DNA of 64,000 nucleotides from Costus lasius (Eukaryota; Streptophyta; Magnoliopsida; Zingiberales; Costaceae): NCBI GenBank assembly GCA_027563935.2, contig CM050453.2:67936018-68000017 (forward strand). Direction: 5' to 3'. Position 1 is the stretch's first letter, and every line of letters starts with the position of its first letter. Positions 32,060-44,016 of this stretch are shown one piece after another. The notes under the pieces are model-generated. The model worked only from the letters and a program-made list of their open reading frames with translations, was not told where the DNA came from and searched no databases. Made by a program: the position numbers and the translations under genes.

Positions 32060-34911
32060 TTTTGTACCGAGCATAACTAAGAATATTATCTCTATTCCTG
32101 CTCTTGTCAGGAAAGGGTTTTCCTTTGAATGCAAGATTTCAAAGTGTTATATTTCTTTTGATAATATTGTTTATGCTACCGGGTCAATTAACAATGGGTT
32201 ATTCATGTTGGACATGGAATGTTCTATACAGCAGATTGATATTAAGAAAGCCAAGTATGCTGATGACAGCACCTTGTTATGGCATAGTCGTTTAGGCCAT
32301 ATTAACAAGAAGCGCATTAAGCGGTTGCATGACCATGGACTGCTGGGATCATTCTCCTATGAGGAGCTTGATACATGCAAAGCTTGTTTAATGGGTAAAA
32401 TGACGAAGTCTCCTTTTTCTAATAAAGGTCAAAGGGCTTCAGGTTTACTTGACCTCATTCACAGTGATGTGTGTGGGCCATTTAGTAAACATGCCAGAGG
32501 TGGCTATTCATACTTCATTACCTTTACTGATGATTTCAGTAGGTATGGTTATGTCTATTTAATGAGACATAAAAGTGAATCTTTTGACAAGTTCAAAGAG
32601 TTCAAAAATGAAGTACAAAATCAGCTAGGCCGAAATATCAAGGCACTTCGCTCAGATCGAGGTGGAGAATACTTGAGTCATGAGTTTACTGACTATCTGA
32701 AGGAGTGTGGGATTATCTCACAGCTCACTCCGCCAGGAACACCGCAATGGAATGGTGTGTCCGAGAGGAGAAACAGAACCTTACTGGATATGGTTCGTTC
32801 TTTGATGAGTCAGGCTACTCTACCTTACTCCTTTTGGGGATTTGCACTGGAAACAGCTGCAAAGGTACTAAACCGAGTGCCATCCAAGGCCGTTTCAAAG
32901 ACTCCATATGAGTTATGGTATGGGAAACAGCCGAGCTTGACATTTATTAAGATCTGGGGTTGCGAGGCTTATGTCAAAAAGCTCGCCTCTGGGAAACTAG
33001 AGAGCAGATCTGAGAAATGTATCTTTGTCGGTTACCCTAAAGAAACTAAGGGTTATTATTTCTACGATCCCAAAGAGAACAAAGTATTTGTTGCTCGAAC
33101 GGCTATTTTTCTTGAGAAGGAATTTCTTCTGCAAGAGGCCAGTGGGAGAGAAATAAAGCTGGATGAGAATCCAGAAGAAGGACAAAGTAGTCAAGCACAG
33201 TTGGATGAGCCTGAGCCAGTAGATCAGGTTATTGAACAACCTGAGGCTCAGATATCACGGGAACCGCGAAGATCGGGAAGGATCCGTCGACAGCCTGAGC
33301 GCTATGACGGAGTCTACATCATTGATGATGAACCCCTCACTTATGCGGATGCGGTCAGTGGACCGGAATCAGCGAGATGGCTTGAAGCTATGCGAGCCGA
33401 GATGGACTCCATGTCAGATAACCAAGTCTGGGATTTGGTTGATCCGCCTCCGGGAGTAATTCCTATAGGCTGTAAGTGGATCTTCAAGAAGAAGATTGAC
33501 ATGGATGGTAACGTGGTTACCTATAAAGGCAGGCTAGTTGCGAACGGTTTCAAACAAATCTACGGGATAGATTATGATGAAACTTTCTCTCCTGTAGCCA
33601 TGTTCAAGTCTATTCGGATTATTCTTGCAATAGCGGCATATTATGATTATGAGATCTGGCAAATGGATGTGAAGACCGCTTTCCTTAATGGAAACTTAGA
33701 GGAGGATGCGTATATGACACAACCTGAAGGTTTCACTAATCCATCGGATCGTCATAAAATATGCAAATTAAAGAAGTCCATTTATGGACTTAAACAAGCA
33801 TCAAGAAGCTGGAATATTCGTTTTGATGAATCAATCTGTGAGTTTGGTTTCATCAAGAATGAAGATGACCCGTGTGTATATAAGAGGTTTAGTGGGAGCG
33901 TGATTACTTTCCTAGTCCTCTACGTCGATGATGTCTTAATCATTGGAAACGATGTTCCTGAACTACATGCGGTTAAGGCATGGTTAAGAAAATGTTTCCA
34001 GATGAAAGATTTAGGAGAAGCAGCCTATGTATTAGGTGTGAAGATCTACAGAGATAGATCTAAGAGGCTTCTCGGGCTGTGCCAGAGTACTTACATCGAT
34101 AAAGTCCTGGAGAGATTCCATTTAGAAAATTCTAAAAGAGGATATCTTCCAGTCAGGCATGGTCTGAATCTTTCAAAGAGTTAGTGTCCACAAACACAGA
34201 CTAAGAAAGATGAAATGGACAATACGCCTTATGCTTCGACTATTGGGTCCATTATGTATGCGATGTTGTGTACTCGCCCAGACGTCGCTTACGGGTTAAG
34301 CGTGACCAGTCGATTCCAAAGTAATCCAGGGAAGGCACACTGGATTGCGGTCAAGAACATTTTGAAATATCTTCGGAGGACCAAAGATATGTTCTTGGTA
34401 TATGGAGGTCAGGAAGAACTCAGTATTGAAGATATACTGACGCTTCATTCCAATCTGACCAGGATGATTTTCGATCGCAATCAGGCTATGTTTTTAGCTT
34501 GAATGGAGGAGCAGTGGTGTGGAAAAGTTTCAAACAGTCAATTGTTGCTGATTCCACAACAGAAGCCGAGTATGTTGTAGCCTCAGAAGCATCCAAGGAG
34601 GCAGTGTGGATTCGTAAGTTCGTTGAGGAACTTGGTGTTGTTCCTTCGAGTGCAGATCCTTTGGTTATCTTCTGTGATAACACTGGAGCTATAGCACAAG
34701 CAAAGGAACCACGGTCACACCAGAAGTCCAAGCACATACAGAGAAGGTTTCACTTGATCCGGGAGATCATTGATCGTGGCGAGATCAAAATCTGCAAGGT
34801 TCATACAGATGACAATCTAGCTGACCCGCTTACAAAGCCTCTGGCGCAGCAGAAGCATGGGAAGCACTGTAATAATATGGGTTTGAGATTTCTCAACCAT
34901 TAGATTAAGTG

Positions 34912-34923
34912 CAAGTGGGAGAT
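34912..34923 (+). other. Polypurine tract of element C
   Basis: CAAGTGGGAGAT lies before the 3' LTR of C, whose first bases are TA instead of TG. Confidence 0.7.
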
Positions 34924-36600
34924 TATTGGGGTATGCCCTTAAGGCTAATGTTTGAGGCCTTGGGATTATTTCAGTATCATGTATAAACTCTATGTTTATA
35001 AAGGCAATGGTTGTTATTCAGGTTGTTACATCATCTGCTGCAATATGTATACTTCTGAATAATGTCTCAATGCTGTTCAGCTTGGCTGACATGCAGTTTT
35101 GTCCTTAGTCGAGATATCTTGGTGAACATGAGACAGCCTTGATATGATTGAGACTAATATGTGTTCTAATCTTATAGGATGCTTCGAGCATGGAATAAGA
35201 TGTAGACTCATGGGTACATTGGATGTACTGGACAGACCCTACTTAGGATGTTCAATTGCTTGTCACAATGTGAATAATCCTTATATGCAAACAAGTGGCA
35301 TATTTCCTCTGACTTGAGATCACTTGTGTTTCTAAATGATGATTGGCATTGTTTTGAGGTAGTTCAATATCATTTGAAACATAATGGTTATAGACTATCT
35401 TGGATAATGAGCATGAGTCATGTTAGGGCACTAGTGATAGATATAGGATTGCCGTCTCCTTGTTTGGAGTGTGATGTTCTGAAGGGGCCCCCTGGATGAG
35501 ATGATTGAGAAAGTGTATGGCCATACCCAGATGACTATGTTCATCTGATCTAATCATTCTCATCATATTGGAATTACAGGCTTGACACGCTTGTCCAATA
35601 AGAACATCCAGTGGCAAAGGAAACACATATGTCAAGTGACTTGGGTTCACACTTGTGCTGTGGTTTGGGTGTAGTCTTGGAAGACTCTTTCCTTTATATC
35701 GGGAGACAGTGATGTGTTGCTAGATACCCCTCTCTGTTCGTGATAACGTAAGTTATCGTTACCGACATTTAAAGGAAACCCTTAGGGTCGCACAATTTGA
35801 TGATATGGCTTACTTATGTCAGATCGTGTGGACTGAATTGTTTTGGTTCAGTTTAAAGGAGTTTAAACTCTGATTGTAAGTGAGATCTGGTCTGATCATG
35901 TTTGATTGATTAGGGCTTGAGATCGGTAAGCTTCGATCGAGAGAATTGATGCTAGATCGGTGAGATCAAGAGCATCAAGAGATGAATGGTTAGATCTTGA
36001 ACCTTTTGGTTTTATATGATCTAGACCAAGACTTGGCTTAATTTGGTCTTTGAACCAAATGTAATTGAACCGGCTCATCATAGTGAGCGCATGGTTCAAT
36101 GGGAGAGGAAAATGCGATGGTTCAATCGGAGTGAACGCATCACACGTTGAGGGCTTACTATTTTTGGAAGTCATGCTTTCCAAATTAGTTAACGCCTCTA
36201 CATTCGTGGGTGTGGTGCTATTCTTCTCTCTCGCCTCTTCCTCTCGACGCCTCTCTCTCGTGTGGTGAGTCTTCACGCCAAGGAGGAGATCCGGTTAGCC
36301 AAGGAAAGACATCTCTTCTCTTCCACACAAAAGGACACCTTGGAGCCTTGCTAGCACAAGGATCGACAAGGAGTAGGCGATCAATCATCTTGTGTGTGAT
36401 TGCTTTGGAGGAGAGCCGCTCGCCCTCTTGCTTCCAAGACGCCATCCAAGAAATGGCATTGGTATGATCTCTCTTTTGATCTATACAATCTTCAAGTTGA
36501 TCATATATTCATGCATGCGATCCTAGGAAACCCTAGATTCCGCCCATGCAAATTCTTATAGCTGCATGATTAGGGTTTCGTCCCCTTTAGGGAACTTTCA
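34924..36600 (+). repeat. 3' LTR of element C
   Basis: The LTR is 1,677 bp, the same length as the 5' LTR. About ten substitutions were noticed, mostly transitions (for example near 35267, 35578, 35771 and 35820). It ends ACTTTCA at 36600. Confidence 0.92.
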
Positions 36601-36698
36601 GTTAACAATAGCAAGCCCACTAAGCCTTATATACCATATAATCTCTTCTCTCACTACTAATGTGGGACTAAACTCGGGGTATTATACCGAGAGCCCTA
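36601..36698 (-). repeat. TRIM LTR fragment plus TSD and flank (second copy)
   Basis: These 98 bases repeat 18327-18424: the end of the right TRIM LTR, the TSD CCGAG and AGCCCTA. The sequence then continues into unique flank (GACACATCC). This places the original TRIM right flank here and shows that a duplication accompanied or followed the insertion of C. Confidence 0.85.
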
Positions 36699-37334
36699 GA
36701 CACATCCACAAGCAAGCAACACCCAAACGTAAGCAAGAACAATGGAAAGGAGAGGTAGTGTATACCCTATAATCTTTGATTGAAAGCTGGAAACAAGCGA
36801 GTAGGATCTTCGGCGTATAAGGCAACTCAGGCGGGCCGGCCGCTTTTACAATGCACTCAATCCTCCCTCGGTGCTACCACAACTTCGTAGGCTCCCACTC
36901 ACTTGGAGGCTACTCTAAGAATCGAAAATGGTAAGCTAAATACTAAGGGGGGATTCCACTCTCTTTTATAGGGGAAGAGGGAGGAGGTCACACCATTTAC
37001 ATGGATAAGGGTGTTGGATAAGCCAACTCCCTTATAGCAACCTAAAAGCAAGTCAAAAAGTGCTGGAATCAAATCCTAACTACCAAAGGACAGCAGCTAC
37101 CAACTAAATTAAAAGCAAAACGGTGGAGTAGGTGGTGGGCGCATGGGCTGGATTCCCTTGGGCCGTTGGTTGGGCTGTCATGGAATGCATGGATTGAGCA
37201 AAAATGCTTAGTAAGTAAATTAGATGCCAAAAGGTACCAAATCATGAAATAGGCCATATCTTCATTTTAAATCAATCATAACATATCATGAGAAGCATTA
37301 GTTATCCAAATGGGTCCATAAGTGACTCTGATTA
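36699..37334. other. Non-coding stretch, unidentified repeat
   Basis: There is no ORF of note. It contains GGGCCGGCCGC near 36835 and a GGCCATATCTTCATTTTAAAT phrase near 37251. It may be part of an older retroelement that received the TRIM. I cannot name it. Confidence 0.3.
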
Positions 37335-38465
37335 GTGACTCTTACTTCTTCTGCTGCCTCTATTTCCATTGATTTTATTTTTGCAGTAGAATCTTCAATT
37401 AGTGACTCTGATTTTTTTTATCTGTGCATCATCATCTCTTGCCGCCTACCAGCTGACGACTTCACCTCTAGGACTGTAGTCTCTAGTAGGCCACTGGAGA
37501 CTACTCATCATTACTCTACTGTCGGCACCATCACCATCATTGCTAGCAGCTCTTCAGCTAGCATCTGTTCCACCTCTGCTTCTCCCCTGTATTAGCTCTT
37601 TCCACCGGCACCCTCTTTGGACCTCCAGCGATATCTCTGATTACCCTTTGAGAAAAATATTATTTTTTGCTTAAGTAAGATACTATTTTTGGTCTGAGCC
37701 TTATGTATCTAAAAATTGCATAGGTAAAATTTTCATAAGGCACATCTTTGAGGATGGTTTAGAAGCACCTGCCCCGATGCTACACCCCGGACAACGATTG
37801 AGTTTGCTATATAGTTTTGTGAGTATCGTTTGCACTTTCTAGTGATCTTATTCGATATGATTGTATGGTGTTGCTACTTGATTTGTTTTGCTATTTGCTA
37901 TGATTGTATCACTTACTGAGATTTTTATTCGATGTGGTTGTCTGAATCTATCATTTTACACTTTTGATTATGATTGTATGAGTTTGATGCTTCACACCTT
38001 TTGCACTGATATTATTATTTTTAATGTGTAGAAATTTTACTCATGCATGACTTGAATTTGTGTGATAAGAGGTGTGAGAATCAAATATTCATGACCTGAT
38101 GATGTATGCTTTCTTAGGACATGTGGAAATTTCTATGATGATGTGCGATTTAATTTTTTGGAATTTGGATGGATGCATTGCTATGATAATATATTCATTT
38201 TTCTATGATGATGAATGTTTATGCATGTCAATGCCTGTGAATGGAGATATACCTATTATGCTGAATTTATTTCTTCAATATATATCTACTTGTTGAAATC
38301 CTTCATTGATTGATGCATAAGGTTTTGGATAGGTATGTTATTTGATGAATGCAATCTAAGAGTGAAACATCTTTCTTGAATAAAATGAGCATATGAGTGT
38401 AATTTTTTAATTGATGTCAATTGATTAACCTAGTTGATGTTTAGTTTATCTTACTTTAGCTTTTG
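37335..38465 (+). repeat. Fragment of Tat/Athila-like internal region (H family)
   Basis: This runs parallel to 44750-45650 inside element H. Shared phrases include CTCTATTTCCATTGATTT, GACTGTAGTCTCTAG, GAGCCTTATGTAT and AAAATGAGCATATGAGT, all in the same order. It has no LTR, PBS or PPT of its own, so it is a truncated relic of a related element. An 86-codon ORF at 37335-37595 is not conserved in the H copy. Confidence 0.7.
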
Positions 38466-39450
38466 TAAAGAAAGCAATAAAAGGATGATGTGATCATAGC
38501 CCATTCAAGACATTGAACCTACCCATGCAAAAAAGAGGTTCAACTCTTGACCTATGACTCAAACCCCTAAAACTAGACCTAGCCTAGTCGACCTCTAGCT
38601 TGGTCTTCAAGGTTGGCTCCAAGGTCCTCCTTTCCATGGTTTAGCTCGCAAACCCTAGAGGTACTTTTAGGGAAACCCTAGAAGCACTCATAGGTTCGGC
38701 CAATGCCATGGATCCTCCTCCAAGGAAGATGCGCCACCTTGCAAGCACAAGAGGGATATCTCACAAGCACAAGGCTCGGCCAAACCCTTACTTGTGGCCC
38801 CATGCAAGGATGCGCCACCTTTGATGAAGCTTGTTGCGCCACCAAGCAAGGTGCGCAAGCTTCATGCATGCGCCATGCTCCAATTATATGCGCCACCTTA
38901 ATCTTCTACTTAGTTAAATGCAAAAATAAAAGCGGCACGCAGGCCTCACAAGGATATATCATAGGAATCCTAAGGGGCTTGACATATGACCACAACATCA
39001 TGCATAAACAAGGTATTTACACATGCAATTCTACATGCTCATGAAAAACTCAAAATCTGAAATTTTAGTTTCTCATAAAACAAGTCTCCTTTCCTCAACT
39101 TATTATCCCAAATCTTTTGGTTATTTGTGATGAACTTTTCATGATGATTTCATAGATCCTATCGGCTGGCAATTTTGTCAGATCAAGAGACCCGGCCAGT
39201 CTATAGACACAATGCCCATCTTACTTGACAAAACTACGTGTGCCTTTAATCTTAAATCAATCAAGCAAAATAACCCAAAATTCTAAAAGAGATTGACAAA
39301 ATGATAGGAACAAGAAACTATAATTTATCCTACTTAGAAAAATCATGCGCCATGTGATCATTGCAATTTGCAAAAATTGAAACATGACATATGAGCATGG
39401 AAAAGCATGAAAGTACTTCGTTCGAGGCTCGCAAGTCGCTCTGATACCAC
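38466..39450 (-). repeat. Leader remnant of Copia element F
   Basis: This is the internal sequence next to the PBS of F, about 1 kb, without gag. It contains several GCGCCACCTT-type phrases. The left boundary is where H-family similarity stops, so it is approximate. The 113-codon plus-strand ORF at 38703-39044 looks like a shadow. Confidence 0.5.
39438..39449 (-). other. Primer binding site of Copia F
   Basis: TGGTATCAGAGC on the minus strand lies one base from the LTR start (39451) and matches initiator tRNA-Met. It shows that the adjacent LTR is a 5' LTR on the minus strand and not a solo LTR. Confidence 0.8.
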
Positions 39451-39997
39451 TGTTGGGAAACCCCGGGGATATTTTATAATTTTACATAGATATTACATTT
39501 GCACAGCAGAAGATATATCCCCGAAATAGGCCGGTCCCAAAAACCTAGTGAAGATCGTCTTCCGAGGGGGTCGACACGATGAGATATAAAATACCTTAGG
39601 AGCAAGATGAAGCCGATGTCGAGGCAGGCGCCCAAGCGTGCGCCCTCTGCAGTCTCACACACATGGATGCCTCAAGCTCTTTTCTTCCTCGCCTGGTGCT
39701 AGCCTCGGGAAGAAGATCCAAGCCTTATGTCACCTTCAACACCACTTGCGCCACCATCTAGAGAAGATGCACCAAGGTGAAGAGGAAGGGGATATGATAC
39801 CACCAAGCCTTCCTATAATTTTGCGCCAAGAGGAGGAGATGGAGAAGACTTGCGACTAGGAAAAAGAAGTCACCAATCTTCAAGTCTCCTTGCGCCAAGC
39901 AGAGATAAAGAAGAAGATGATGACTTACGGTCCTCAAGTGGAAGAGGAAGATTGCACCTAACTCCTTGTTGCTCTTGCCCCTAAATTCTTGCTCACG

Positions 39998-42064
39998 TGA
40001 TGACACCAAAATATATAGTATATTTTATAACATTTTATATATCTTTTCATGCTAAATTGATGCACTTTTACTAATTTTTATGCTAAATTTATCAAATATT
40101 GCAAAATCTACTTCTATTTTAGTTTTTCATGATTTTCAGGTAAAAAGGCACTATTTTAAGGCATTTTCAAGCAAAATCAAATACATGGAAGAGTTACCAT
40201 CATCAAGAGGAGTTCACATGATAAATTTCACGCAAATCGGAGCAACCAACCAAAATACAATAGTGTCGTATTCTATATTACGGTATCGTATTTCCGTACG
40301 ATATCGTAATATCAGAGCACTGCCGTAAATTGGTGGAATTTCTGACCAGAAGGTTTAATGAAAAATACGGCACTGCCGCAAAACTTAACACTGCCGTATT
40401 TTGAAGTGCATTCAGAACAGAGATAATTCCTAATTTTACGGCACTACTGTAAGCCTTGACACGGGCCGTATTTTCCAGACAATTTTAACCAGAGAGTTCA
40501 GCCGATTTTACGGCAGTGCCATGAACCATTATACGATGCCGTATTTTTCAGACAATTTATATCAGAGAACGCGAGCGATTTTACGGCACTGCCGTGAAAT
40601 ATTACACTACCGTATTTTCATTTTTGAACGCAACTCCACAGTTAATTTTCAAGCCCGATTTTTGCGGAGAAGATTGCGGACGATCCAGACCTTTAAATTT
40701 TATGACGTAAGAAGAAGAAAGGGAGCTTTCGATGAGAGGATCATGAAGACACCAAAAGCCCCAATTTTCATCAACTGTAGAGGGAGAAATCGAGTTACAT
40801 GCCGTCGCCTAGGTTTCCGCCACTGTGACAAATCCAGAGCATCTCCGGCTGTGAAATTCATACTGAAGCTTCGCCTGGAGGAGGAGACAATGTACCAGAA
40901 GTTTCAGAACGAAAGGAGATCAATTGGAGGAGAAATCAAAGAAAAAGGAGGCGCCGCTACTGTTCATCGCACTCCTTTGCAAATTACGGCTGTGTTTAAT
41001 TTCACAACCGTGGTGTATTTTCCTAAAACTTTTTTTCCTTTGATTTTTGATCTTCTGAAACAATGGAATATTGTATTTTCTTCACCATGCTAGCTTAAAC
41101 ACTCTTTGGGACATGGGGGAGTCATTCCCTTTGATTTTCTTAATGACTAGGTACTTTTTGCTTTCATCATGATTATTCTACTTTGATAGTTTTACCTAAG
41201 CGATTATTGCTCTAAGATTCTCCTTAGTTTACTTTTTGTCATCATGATTTAGAGTTTTCGCAATAAGGACCGAAAGGTGATTTGCTTGAGAACTTGGAAC
41301 CCTAAATTGATTAATAGGAACTCACCGTAAGAAATTAGGTTAAGTTCTTATTTCTTTATTTTAGTAGTTTAAATTGCCATGATGATAATTATGAACCTAG
41401 GATTGAGTTATTGTGTCAAACGTGGAGATCTTGCACGAAAGTGAGGATCGGAACATTGGAGAACCATAGGTAGAACTTGTGTTGAGACTCGGATGCACGA
41501 AAGTGATCCTTGAGTTTCCACTCGAGGCGATCAACTTATAACTCGGATGCACGAAAGTGATCCTCGAGTTCTTTGTTTGATGATTTACTTATCATTAGCT
41601 TGGGATAAATCTTGCATGGAAGCGAGGATTAGTCTCTGCATGGTTATCTGCACGAAAGTGAGTTAATCTCTTTACAAAGTAAATTATGCCTTGATCATAA
41701 TAGAATTTAATTGATGAATATCATTATATATCTAGTCATAAAATTAAAGTGAATGAAACCCTAGTCCCAGTTTCTCTCTAATAGTATTTTCCCGTGTGTC
41801 TTCGATCTTTACTTGACTTTTATTCGATTGCCTAGATAGGAAGAAATCAATTATTCGGTATTTGATAACATAGGTCTCTATGGGTTCGATATCTTTTTTT
41901 ATTACTTCGAGTATCCGTGCGCTTGCGGAGATAATAACAAGTGTGGTAACTCAACAAGTTTTTTGAGCCGTATCAGGGGGTGACAAGTCTCTATGTGCCA
42001 TACAAGAGGTTTTGGTTGCGACTTCAGAAATAAATTTTGTTTACCTACTTGTTGGGATATAACA
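39998..42064 (+). repeat. 5' LTR of element H
   Basis: The LTR is 2,067 bp, begins TGATGACACCAAAA and ends ATATAACA. It contains a ~70-bp palindromic repeat array (40253-40620) and a cluster of GCACGAAAGTGA motifs (41435-41665). Its end has the GGTTCGATATC...CTTGCGGAGAT context common in Tat/Athila LTRs. A 190-codon ORF (40521-41093) lies across the array and downstream. It is frame-broken in the other LTR, so I do not call it a gene. Confidence 0.9.
40253..40620. repeat. Palindromic ~70-bp tandem array in 5' LTR of H
   Basis: Four to five units are spaced 68-71 bp apart (cores near 40367, 40437, 40508 and 40576). Each has TTTTACGGCACTGCCGT followed by ACACTGCCGTATTTT, so short palindromes sit inside a larger inverted repeat. 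The spacers contain CAGACAATTT and CAGAGA phrases. Confidence 0.75.
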
Positions 42065-42070
42065 AGTTCT

Positions 42071-42088
42071 TGGCGCCGTTGCCGGGGA
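42071..42088 (+). other. Primer binding site of element H
   Basis: TGGCGCCGTTGCCGGGGA lies seven bases after the 5' LTR. This PBS is characteristic of Tat/Athila-type Ty3/Gypsy elements. Confidence 0.88.
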
Positions 42089-42331
42089 CCTTAGTTTTGT
42101 TAATATCAAAATAGTTGTTAGTATTGCTAGACTAAGTTTTATTTATTTTAGATTTAACTTTGTTTTTTGTTTTTTTGCAAGTTTTGGATTTTCACAGTTG
42201 TGACAGAACTGTGATTTCTGAAATTTGTGAATTTACTTGTGTTTTATATTTTCTGTTATTTTATATATTCTGAAAAAAAATTCTAATTAATTGGTGTTGG
42301 ATAATCTTTTTGTTCTTGATAGATTTAAGAT

Positions 42332-43512
42332 ATGTCTTTTAATCACAACTCATAGGCAACTGAAAGAGGTGAGGTATACATGCCACAAGAAAGGCATGAA
42401 GATGATTCATTGTGCACTCTTGCTGATAAATTAAAATTTCATTCTTATATGCACCCTGCTATGACATCTTATTCTTCTGTTAGATGTGATATTTGTGGAT
42501 GTTTTGATCATTATACTTCTGATTGTCATTTTTTAATGCCTCAAAATTCTAATTCATCATGGTATCAAGATGATAATTCTAGATGGGAAAATCAAACTTT
42601 TTTTTATGATGATTACTCAAATCATGTTTCTGAACCATACTTTGAAGATAATGAATAATCTAGGTTAGAATCCATGCTTGAAAAATTCATGTCAAATGAA
42701 AACCAATTCGTGACAAATCAAAATAAGGAAATTGAAGATCTTAAGGAGATAATTGGTCAGCTTGCTTCTAATGTAGAATCTATATATGCTCATTTTGAAT
42801 TTTTAGAAACCCAGTTAGCACAACAAGCATGTTTATTTGAGTTTGAGTTTGAAATTGAAGAACTTGATTTAGAAAAAATTCCCCCTCTGATTATGATTGT
42901 TTTGAGATTGAGCCTTATGTGAAAATTAATGAATCTCACTCTGATTTTGATGATTGTAAAATTGATTTATCTGATAAATTATTTGTGGAAAAGTTTAAAA
43001 AAATTGATTTTGTTAAATCTCCTTTTGATTCTAGTGATAGTTTTGAAACTGATTCTTTCGATGATATATCATTCGTGGTTAAATCTAAGGAAACATATGA
43101 GGGGACTGATTTAGAAAAATCTTACTCTGATTTTGTTGATAACTTTGAAATTGATAAATTATTTGATGATGAACATGAGGAACTTGAAAAGGATTTGAAT
43201 ATTTCAAACATTGATGTATCTCACTATGATGTTTTGCCCATATCTACTGTTGAATCTTCTGATTTCATTGAAAATTTATGTTTTATTGAGGAATCTAATT
43301 TGAGACAAAAAGTTTATTTTGATGATCCAATGCTTATATCTTTTGATCAAAGTCCTATGACAATTGAAAATATAATTTTGAAGAAAGGACTAATGATTTT
43401 ACTCTCTAATAAATCTAGGAAGATCATTGAATACCCTATGATTGAAATTGATAATTTTGATTTTGATTTCTGCATATTTGAGAAAGCCATGTCAATCTTG
43501 ATTTATATGTAA
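42332..43512 (+). pseudogene. Gag-like gene of element H with zinc knuckle and acidic tail
   Basis: From the ATG at 42332 one frame runs with stops at 42353 and 42656 and reads to 42922. The continuation (42919-43512) needs a frameshift near 42880. The product has a CX2CX4HX4C knuckle (CDICGCFDHYTSDC, near 42488-42530), a segment with N-K-E-I-E-D-L-K heptad-like spacing that may form a coiled coil, and a long D/E/S/F-rich acidic region with many SDFDD-like motifs. A typical Athila Gag has a large capsid domain before the knuckle, which is missing here. No pol follows. It may be a relic of Gag or a non-autonomous element's own protein. Confidence 0.65.
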
Positions 43513-43654
43513 TTATGGATATTTGGATTAGTGGCTAAACTTTTTGGACAGCGGAAAAGGAAAAAATTGCATGCTATTTACTTTGGAACTGATTCACCTA
43601 CTTCACCATGAGATTTGATTTTTGGTCAAGCTATAGGCCTAAAATTAGCGCTTC

Positions 43655-43672
43655 TTGGGAGGCAACCCAAGC
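43655..43672 (+). other. CTTGGG...CCCAAG hairpin motif
   Basis: CTTGGGAGGCAACCCAAG is a 6-bp stem with a 6-nt loop, 140 bases after the gag-like frame. From memory, similar GGGAGGCAACCCAA motifs are common in the 3' part of Athila-type elements. The function is unknown to me. Confidence 0.55.
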
Positions 43673-43744
43673 ACTCTTACTTAGCTTAGTTTTAGTTTAT
43701 TTTTATAATTAATTTTTCTTCTCTTTTTGCAGGTAAAATAAAAT

Positions 43745-44016
43745 TTTGTGCAAAATACGGCACCGCCGTAATCCTCTTTACGGTGCCATAATCTTGATCT
43801 GTTTTCTTACCCGACAGTTTTTCATCTTTTACGGTACTACCATAATGCATTTTACGGTACCATATTTTTGGCCCATTTTTTAACAGAAAGTTTTATGGAT
43901 TTTACGGCACTACTGTAACATTTTAACGGTACCGTATTTCTAGATATTTATGACCCGACACTTCATGTGTAAATTACGGCAATACCGTAATATATTTCAC
44001 GGCCGTATTCTAAAAC
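43745..44016. repeat. Third palindromic ~70-bp array, internal to H
   Basis: Four units of the ACGGCAC(T/C)(A/G)CCGTAA type are spaced about 71-74 bp apart (near 43755, 43828, 43903 and 43976). They are homologous in pattern to the LTR arrays but diverged in the spacers. This array lies outside the LTRs. Confidence 0.65.

Larger units (their letters stand above)
19965..34903 (+). pseudogene. Copia gag-pol of element C, broken and split by D
   Basis: The reading frame runs from exon 2 (21893) to 22970, is interrupted by D, and resumes at 32065 to 34903. It has the same domains as B. The lesions are: TGG to TAG in the zinc knuckle (22667-22669, GHW becomes GH-stop); insertion of D in the protease-integrase spacer just after the CYF residues (about 347 in B numbering); CAG to TAG at 34182-34184 before RNase H; and a one-base deletion near 34430 that shifts the frame into RNase H, after which 34499-34903 ends the normal way with RFLNH. 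The annotated Gag ATG is absent. C is therefore non-autonomous, and its earlier mobility is shown only by its LTRs. Confidence 0.9.
18436..36600 (+). mobile_element. Copia element C, interrupted by Copia D
   Basis: C has 1,677-bp LTRs at 18436-20112 and 34924-36600, a PBS, a leader, gag-pol and a PPT. Its pol is split by element D at 22970/32060. Without D and one copy of the TSD, C is about 9.07 kb. I noticed about ten differences between its LTRs, including TG to TA at the start of the 3' LTR. The flanks (GGTAT left, GTTAA right) do not form a TSD. Instead, 98 bp of TRIM LTR and flank are repeated on both sides (18327-18424 and 36601-36698). Confidence 0.92.

Noticed and set aside
40521..41093. 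190-codon ORF in the 5' LTR of H
   Set aside because: It spans the palindromic array, resembles no family, and its copy in the 3' LTR is broken into shorter frames (46764-47036 and 47094-47393).
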